From an uncultured Ruminococcus sp. (lineage in GTDB: Bacteria; Bacillota; Clostridia; Oscillospirales; CAG-272), in contig CACXCL010000127.1 in assembly GCA_902766115.1 (NCBI GenBank), forward strand, positions 1-11,244: DNA of 11,244 bases, in the 5' to 3' direction. The translations under genes and the position numbers were made by a program. Numbering within the stretch: the first letter of the stretch is position 1; each line of letters starts with the position of its first letter. Below are positions 7,291-11,244 of the stretch, one piece after another. Under the pieces are notes generated by a model, which worked only from the letters and a program-made list of their open reading frames with translations, searched no databases and had not been told where the DNA came from.

Positions 7291-7334
7291 AAATAAAAAA
7301 ACCGGCGCGGTCCCCGTAAAGGGAGCCGCGCCGG
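7291..7334 (-). terminator. Rho-independent terminator of the symporter gene, possibly bidirectional
   Basis: Arms 7302-7314 and 7321-7334 pair almost fully: nine GC-rich pairs, then a T-A pair with one bulged G, then three more G-C pairs, with the six-base loop CGTAAA. Read on -, the hairpin is followed by TTTTTTTATTT (7301-7291), a strong U-tract 17 bases beyond the symporter stop codon. Read on +, the tail is the weaker CCTTGTTTTATC, so it could also stop the convergent left-hand operon. Confidence 0.88.
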
Positions 7335-7350
7335 CCTTGTTTTATCAAAC

Positions 7351-8922
7351 TCAATCCGTAAGGGAGATCTTCTGCGAGACTTCGACTTTCTTGTCGTAGC
7401 AGGCGAACATTTCGTCGACGCCGTCCGGTCTCGACCTGCGCGAGAGCAGGCTGACGACGGGCACGATAACGAGTCCGCAGAGCATCGCGATGGAGCCGGA
7501 GTGGAGCGAGGTCTTGAACACCAGACCGTCGAGGAATGAAACGCCGAAGGAGAAACCGGTCAGGGACTTGATCAGCTGGAGGACGCTCATCCCGACTCCG
7601 AAGATGAATGAGGCGTAACAGCCGACGCGGGTCGTCTTCTTCCAGTACAGACCGTAGAGGAACGGCGCCAGGAACGCACCGGAAAGCGCGCCCCAGGAAA
7701 CGCCCATCAGCTGGGCGATGAACACCACGTTGGACTTCGCCTGTACGATGGCGATCACAGCTGACAGGATGATGAAGAAAGCGATGAAAACGCGCATGAT
7801 GAGCATTTTTCTCTTTTCGCTCAGCTCCTTCTTCGACATAGGCGAGATAAGGTCGAGGGTGATGGTCGACGAGGAGGTGAGAACGAGGGAGGAGAGGGTC
7901 GACATGGAGGCGGAAAGGACGAGCACGAGAACGACAGCGATCAGGACCTCGGGAAGACCCTTGAGCATCTCCGGGATGACGTTGTCAAATCCTCCGAACG
8001 GCTTGCCGTCCGCGCCGGGAGTCACGAAAGCCCGGGCGAATCCGCCGAGGAAATAGCATCCTCCCGCCACGACTATCGCGAAGAACGTGGAAATTATCGT
8101 TCCCTTTTTTATGTCGGACTCGTCGCGGATCGAATAGAACTTGCCGACCATCTGCGGCAGGCCCCATGTTCCGAGCGACGTGAGGATGACGACGAACAGA
8201 AGGAACGTCGGATCGGGACCGAGGAAGGAGGCGAACTTCCAGCCTTCGGCTCCGGTCTCGGTCGCACGGGTCACGACCTTCTCAAGCGAACCCATGAGAC
8301 CTCCGTTGACGCCAAGCACGGCGACGATGGTCGCCACGATCCCGAAGAGCATGATGATGCCCTGGATAAAATCGTTGATAGCAGTTGCCATGTAACCGCC
8401 GACGATCACGTAGATGCCCGTGAGAGCAGCCATCACGATGACGCAGACGGTGTAGTCGACGCCCGGGAACGCCATGGTGAACAGACGGCTCAGACCGTTG
8501 AAAAGGGAGGCGGTGTATGGGATCAGAAACATGAAGACGATGACGGACGCGATGATCTTCATAGCGCCGGATTTATAACGCAGTCCGAAATAATCGGGCA
8601 TGGTGCGCGATCCGAGATGCTGGGTGAGTATACGCGTCCGGCGGCCGAGTATCGCCCAGGGAAGGAGCGAGCCGATGAACGCGTTGCCGAGACCGATCCA
8701 GGTCGACGCCACGCCGAAGTTCCAACCGAACTGACCGGCGTAACCCACAAAGATGACCGCGGAGAAGTATGACGTTCCGAAGGCGAAGGCGGTGAGCCAG
8801 GGACCCACGTTGCGCCCTCCGAGGACGAATCCGTTCACGTCCGTCGCATGGCGGCGGCAGTAGAGTCCCACGCCGACCATCACCCCGAAGAATATCACAA
8901 GAAGAAGTATTTTAACGACCAT
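7351..8922 (-). CDS. Sodium:solute symporter (SSS family)
   Basis: A 523-residue integral membrane protein of the sodium:solute symporter family (PutP/PanF type), which couples Na+ entry to solute uptake at the cytoplasmic membrane. I judge about 13 hydrophobic segments by eye, beginning with residues 4-22 (ILLLVIFFGVMVGVGLYC region). Family motifs include GGRNVGPW (35-42) with the following FGTSYFSAVIFVGYAG, the QTMV-like GLPQMVGKFYSIRD (254-267), and SASMSTLSSLVLTSSSTIT (337-355). The Ser341/Thr342 pair of the last motif corresponds to the Na+-binding Ser/Thr of PutP. The ATG has AAGGA seven bases upstream on -. The gene has its own promoter and terminator and diverges from the amidohydrolase-ligase operon, which suggests it imports their substrate. 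Organic acids, amino acids and vitamins are all possible solutes. Confidence 0.92.
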   Translation of the reverse strand: MVVKILLLVIFFGVMVGVGLYCRRHATDVNGFVLGGRNVGPWLTAFAFGTSYFSAVIFVGYAGQFGWNFGVASTWIGLGNAFIGSLLPWAILGRRTRILTQHLGSRTMPDYFGLRYKSGAMKIIASVIVFMFLIPYTASLFNGLSRLFTMAFPGVDYTVCVIVMAALTGIYVIVGGYMATAINDFIQGIIMLFGIVATIVAVLGVNGGLMGSLEKVVTRATETGAEGWKFASFLGPDPTFLLFVVILTSLGTWGLPQMVGKFYSIRDESDIKKGTIISTFFAIVVAGGCYFLGGFARAFVTPGADGKPFGGFDNVIPEMLKGLPEVLIAVVLVLVLSASMSTLSSLVLTSSSTITLDLISPMSKKELSEKRKMLIMRVFIAFFIILSAVIAIVQAKSNVVFIAQLMGVSWGALSGAFLAPFLYGLYWKKTTRVGCYASFIFGVGMSVLQLIKSLTGFSFGVSFLDGLVFKTSLHSGSIAMLCGLVIVPVVSLLSRRSRPDGVDEMFACYDKKVEVSQKISLTD

Positions 8923-8984
8923 TTTACAGTCCTTCAGCCGCGCCGATGATTGCGCTTATCGCGCCGGCGCTCATCACGGGGAAG

Positions 8985-9013
8985 ATTATATCAGAAAAAC
9001 CGTGTTTTTGCAA
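8985..9013 (-). promoter_or_regulatory. Symporter promoter, extended -10 type
   Basis: On -, TTGCAA (9013-9008) lies 17 bp before a perfect TATAAT (8990-8985), which is preceded by TGA to give the extended -10 TGATATAAT. The start of transcription would be near 8978, leaving a leader of about 55 nt. That leader contains a possible hairpin: GATGA and GCGC (8945-8955) against GCGC and TCATC (8967-8975). Confidence 0.7.
8995..9009. repeat. Inverted repeat within the symporter promoter spacer
   Basis: AAAAAC (8995-9000) and GTTTTT (9004-9009) form a perfect 6-bp inverted repeat separated by CGT. It lies between the -35 and -10 of the symporter promoter, where a bound repressor would block polymerase. 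The arms are A/T-rich, so chance is possible. Confidence 0.45.
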
Positions 9014-9124
9014 TACCGCCGGGACGGATTTTTGTATTTTTATTCATTATCCCCAATTTGAGGCGGCAGTGGGACGAAACCTTGTGTTTTTGGCGGAACT
9101 TTGATCCGGGACGGCTGTTTTTTG
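9002..9124 (+). repeat. Two-copy imperfect direct repeat in the divergent region
   Basis: GTGTTTTTG occurs at 9002-9010 and again at 9084-9092. CCGGGACGG follows at 9019-9027 and again at 9106-9114. Each copy ends in a T-run plus G (9029-9034 and 9118-9124). The order is the same, but the internal gap is 8 bases in copy one and 13 in copy two. It may be a regulator site pair or a remnant duplication. Confidence 0.45.
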
Positions 9125-9134
9125 AAGAAAAACA
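9116..9134. repeat. Inverted repeat abutting the amidohydrolase -35
   Basis: TGTTTTT (9116-9122) and AAAAACA (9128-9134) form a perfect 7-bp inverted repeat around TGAAG. It ends exactly where the TTGACA -35 begins. It shares its half-site with the inverted repeat in the symporter promoter, in the opposite arrangement. It may be an operator, an activator site, or an A-tract UP-like element. Confidence 0.45.
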
Positions 9135-9164
9135 TTGACAAGCGCGCGCGTTAAGTTGTATAAT
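9135..9164 (+). promoter_or_regulatory. Perfect-consensus sigma70 promoter of the amidohydrolase operon
   Basis: TTGACA (9135-9140) and TATAAT (9159-9164) both match the consensus exactly, with an 18-bp spacer that contains alternating GCGCGCGCG (9142-9150). Transcription should start near 9171, about 32 nt before the ATG. A second TATAAT at 9171-9176 has no matching -35. Confidence 0.85.
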
Positions 9165-9190
9165 CTGTTTTATAATTGCAGATACGCGCG

Positions 9191-9196
9191 AGGAGG
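9191..9196 (+). promoter_or_regulatory. Ribosome binding site fixing the amidohydrolase start
   Basis: A perfect AGGAGG lies six bases before the ATG at 9203. An in-frame TTG at 9176 lies upstream of this site, close to the predicted transcription start, and is not a credible start. Confidence 0.85.
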
Positions 9197-9202
9197 CAAA
9201 AC

Positions 9203-10018
9203 ATGAGAGATCGGATAGATTTTCACGTTCACTGCTTTCCGGACGCCCTTGCCCCGCGAGCCATGGAGGTGCTCAGCGCCAACGCCGCTCCCTTCGGCAT
9301 CACGCCGCACACGGACGGGACTGCGGGCGGTGCGCTGGCTGCCCTCGCGGGAGCGGGGATCGGCGCGGCGCACATCTGCAGTATCGCTACGAACACGCAC
9401 CAGGAGAGAAAGGTAAACGATTTCGCCCTCTCACTTGCCGCGTCCGACAAACCGCTGTTCGCGGCGGGGTCCGTCCATCCCGACAGCGAGGCAAAGGAGA
9501 GCGAGCTGGACCGTCTTCTCGGGAGCGGGATCCGCGGGATCAAGATACATCCGGATTACGTCGGCGTAACGATCACCGATCCCCGGTACGATGTGATCTT
9601 CTCGCTGTGCGAGGAACGGCACATGTACGTGGTGACTCACGCGGGATTCGATCCCGTGTCGCCCCGGAAGATCCACGCGACGGCGGACGGACTTCTGTCG
9701 GTCATCCGGGCTCATCCGAAGTTGACGCTCATCGCCGCTCACATGGGAGGACCGTCGCAGCTCCGGGAAGTGAGAGAAAAACTTACGGGGACCGGGATCT
9801 GCTTTGACACGTCGCTTTCGTCCTCAAGACCGGACGAGAGGGAAGAGCTGATCGCCATTATCCGGGAGCACGGCCCCGACAGATTCCTTTTCGGGACGGA
9901 CACGCCGTGGTCGGATCCGTCGGAGGAAGTGAGATTTCTTATGACCTCCGGCCTGCCGGACGAGGCGCTCGAAAAGATATTTTACAAAAACGCAGCAAGA
10001 CTGCTCAAGTTGATTTGA
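9203..10018 (+). CDS. Amidohydrolase family protein (ACMSD-like metal-dependent hydrolase/decarboxylase)
   Basis: A 271-residue TIM-barrel metalloenzyme of the amidohydrolase-2 (PF04909-type) group, whose members hydrolyse C-N or C-O bonds or decarboxylate acids. The metal-site residues are visible in order: His8 and His10 in DFHVH, His116 in GIKIHP, His146 in THAG, His180 in AHMGG, and Asp233 in FGTDTPW. The length fits the family. There is no signal peptide, so it acts in the cytoplasm. The start is the ATG with AGGAGG six bases upstream, behind a consensus promoter. The acyl-CoA synthetase gene follows after 14 bp, and the symporter is divergent. This context suggests it processes an imported acid, either by decarboxylation or by hydrolysis of a lactone or amide, before CoA activation. 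The fold call is firm; the reaction is not. Confidence 0.86.
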   Translation: MRDRIDFHVHCFPDALAPRAMEVLSANAAPFGITPHTDGTAGGALAALAGAGIGAAHICSIATNTHQERKVNDFALSLAASDKPLFAAGSVHPDSEAKESELDRLLGSGIRGIKIHPDYVGVTITDPRYDVIFSLCEERHMYVVTHAGFDPVSPRKIHATADGLLSVIRAHPKLTLIAAHMGGPSQLREVREKLTGTGICFDTSLSSSRPDEREELIAIIREHGPDRFLFGTDTPWSDPSEEVRFLMTSGLPDEALEKIFYKNAARLLKLI

Positions 10019-10032
10019 AACGGAGAATAACA

Positions 10033-11244
10033 ATGACCATAGTCGACTTTTTGGAGAGAAACGCCCGGGAATTCGGGGACGACACCGCCCTCGTGGAGAT
10101 CAATCCGGCTGTGAAAGAGACCCGCCGTTCCACGTGGCGTGATTACGACCTGGTGGAGCCCACCCGCCACACGCCTCACTACAGGCGGGAGATAACATGG
10201 AACGTTTTCAACGAAAAGGCGAACAGGTTTGCGAACGCCCTGAAGGCGCGCGGGATAGGCAAAGGTGACAAGGTGGCGATCCTGCTCATGAACTGCATCG
10301 AGTGGCTCCCCATCTATTTCGGCATTCTCAAGACCGGCGCCATGGCGGTGCCGCTCAACTTCCGCTATGCTTCCGACGAGATAAAGTACTGTCTCAACCT
10401 CGCCGAGGTGGACGTGCTTCTCTTCGGCCCGGAGTTCATCGGGCGCGTTGAGGAGATCGCCGACGAGATAAGCCATAACCGCCTTCTCATTTTCGTGGGA
10501 GCGGGCTGTCCCTCCTTCGCGGACGACTACTACGAAATGACCGTCGAATGCTCGTCCTCCTTCACCATGCCGGAGATCGGCGAGGACGACGACGCGGCGA
10601 TATACTTCTCCTCGGGCACCACGGGCTTCCCGAAGGCGATCCTTCATTCCCACCGGGCGCTCGTCCACTCCTGCAGAGTCGAGCAGGCGCACCACGGACA
10701 GACGAGAGACGATATTTTCCTCTGCATCCCGCCGCTCTACCACACCGGCGCAAAGATGCACTGGTTCGGCAGCCTTCTCGCAGGATCGGGCGCCGTCATC
10801 CTGAAGGGGACGTCCCCCGAGACGATCCTCAGCGCCGTATCCGAGGAAAAATGCTCCATCGTGTGGCTCCTGGTCCCGTGGGCGCAGGACATACTGGGCG
10901 CTCTGGATCGCGGCGAGCTCAAACTTGAAGATTACGATCTGTCCCACTGGAGACTGATGCACATCGGCGCACAGCCCGTGCCCCAGTCGCTCATCAAAAG
11001 ATGGCTCACGTACTTCCCGAATCATCAGTACGACACCAACTACGGACTGTCCGAGTCCATCGGACCCGGCGCAGTCCACCTGGGCGTGGAGAACGTACAC
11101 AAGGTCGGCGCCATCGGCAAGGCGGGCTTCGGCTGGGAGACAAAGATCATAGGTCCTGACGGTAACGAAGTCGCTCAGGGCGAGGTCGGCGAGCTCTGCG
11201 TCAAGGGACCCGGCGTGATGAAATGCTACTACAACGATCCCGAG
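10033..11244 (+). CDS. Acyl-CoA synthetase, AMP-binding (3' end outside window)
   Basis: An adenylate-forming enzyme that should activate a carboxylic acid with ATP and join it to CoA. The reading frame is open from the ATG at 10033 to the last base: 404 codons of an expected 500-570, so the C-terminal part is missing only because the window ends. GGAG (10022-10025) lies seven bases upstream. Motifs are the phosphate-binding loop SSGTTGFPK (193-201), PPLYH (233-237), YGLSES (337-342, the A5 motif), and GEVGELCVKGP before the cut. The TGD motif and catalytic Lys domain would follow outside. It is 14 bp behind the amidohydrolase gene, clearly co-transcribed. Medium or long-chain fatty acids and aromatic acids are all possible substrates; the sequence alone does not choose. 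Confidence 0.92.
   Translation, partial: MTIVDFLERNAREFGDDTALVEINPAVKETRRSTWRDYDLVEPTRHTPHYRREITWNVFNEKANRFANALKARGIGKGDKVAILLMNCIEWLPIYFGILKTGAMAVPLNFRYASDEIKYCLNLAEVDVLLFGPEFIGRVEEIADEISHNRLLIFVGAGCPSFADDYYEMTVECSSSFTMPEIGEDDDAAIYFSSGTTGFPKAILHSHRALVHSCRVEQAHHGQTRDDIFLCIPPLYHTGAKMHWFGSLLAGSGAVILKGTSPETILSAVSEEKCSIVWLLVPWAQDILGALDRGELKLEDYDLSHWRLMHIGAQPVPQSLIKRWLTYFPNHQYDTNYGLSESIGPGAVHLGVENVHKVGAIGKAGFGWETKIIGPDGNEVAQGEVGELCVKGPGVMKCYYNDPE

Noticed and set aside
7718..8056. Open frame of 112 codons on + inside the symporter gene
   Set aside because: Antisense to transmembrane segments of a clear symporter; Met/Thr/Arg-rich shadow with no ribosome binding site noticed.
9176..9202. TTG start for the amidohydrolase, nine codons upstream of the ATG
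   Set aside because: It lies at the predicted start of transcription and upstream of the perfect AGGAGG, so ribosomes should start at 9203.
1..11244. Mobile element, CRISPR, defence system or phage origin of the region
   Set aside because: No transposase, integrase, terminal repeats, spaced repeat array, nuclease or tRNA was found. The HerA-like ATPase has no adjacent nuclease such as NurA or a SIR2/DUF4297-type effector, so a HerA-based defence pair is not supported.

Overview
The window is bacterial DNA, GC-rich by eye, densely coded, with Shine-Dalgarno sites of the AGGAGG type and sigma70/sigmaA-like promoters. The mix of GC-rich codons with frequent ATA, AGA and AGG codons, together with enzymes typical of anaerobes (Old Yellow family enzyme with an Fe-S site, fumarate-reductase-like flavoprotein, Na+ symporter), suggests an anaerobic clostridial or synergistete-like organism. 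No taxonomic marker gene is present, so this assignment is a guess. No rRNA, tRNA, CRISPR array, insertion sequence or prophage gene was seen.

Left part (1-7185), all on +: a probable promoter (18-46) precedes a tightly packed run of six genes. These are a cytosolic 5'-nucleotidase of the cN-I family; a stand-alone Old Yellow Enzyme-type flavin oxidoreductase with a Cys cluster; a short-chain dehydrogenase/reductase (SDR); a fumarate-reductase/aspartate-oxidase-like FAD protein; an unrecognised beta-rich protein of 207 aa; and a HerA-like/DUF853 ATPase (YjgR family). Gaps are 1 to 46 bp and each gene has its own ribosome binding site, so an operon is likely. The central trio (flavin ene-reductase, SDR, flavoprotein reductase) is the most interesting part. 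The same three enzyme classes occur together in reductive pathways such as daidzein-to-equol conversion, and similar classes occur in bile-acid 7-dehydroxylation. The substrate here is unknown.

Middle (7186-7350): a bulged stem-loop follows the ATPase gene, and a strong GC-rich hairpin with a U-tract terminates the convergent symporter gene, possibly in both directions.

Right part (7351-11244): a sodium:solute symporter on - diverges from a + operon of an amidohydrolase (ACMSD-like metal-dependent hydrolase/decarboxylase) and an acyl-CoA synthetase cut off by the window end. The 280-bp divergent region holds a TTGCAA/extended -10 promoter for the symporter, a perfect-consensus TTGACA-18-TATAAT promoter for the amidohydrolase, two inverted repeats sharing the half-site GTTTTT/AAAAAC, and an imperfect direct repeat. 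A reasonable inference is that this half imports an organic acid, trims it, and activates it with CoA. The left half may reduce an unsaturated or keto substrate. The promoters of the nucleotidase operon and the symporter look alike, which hints at shared control but does not prove it.
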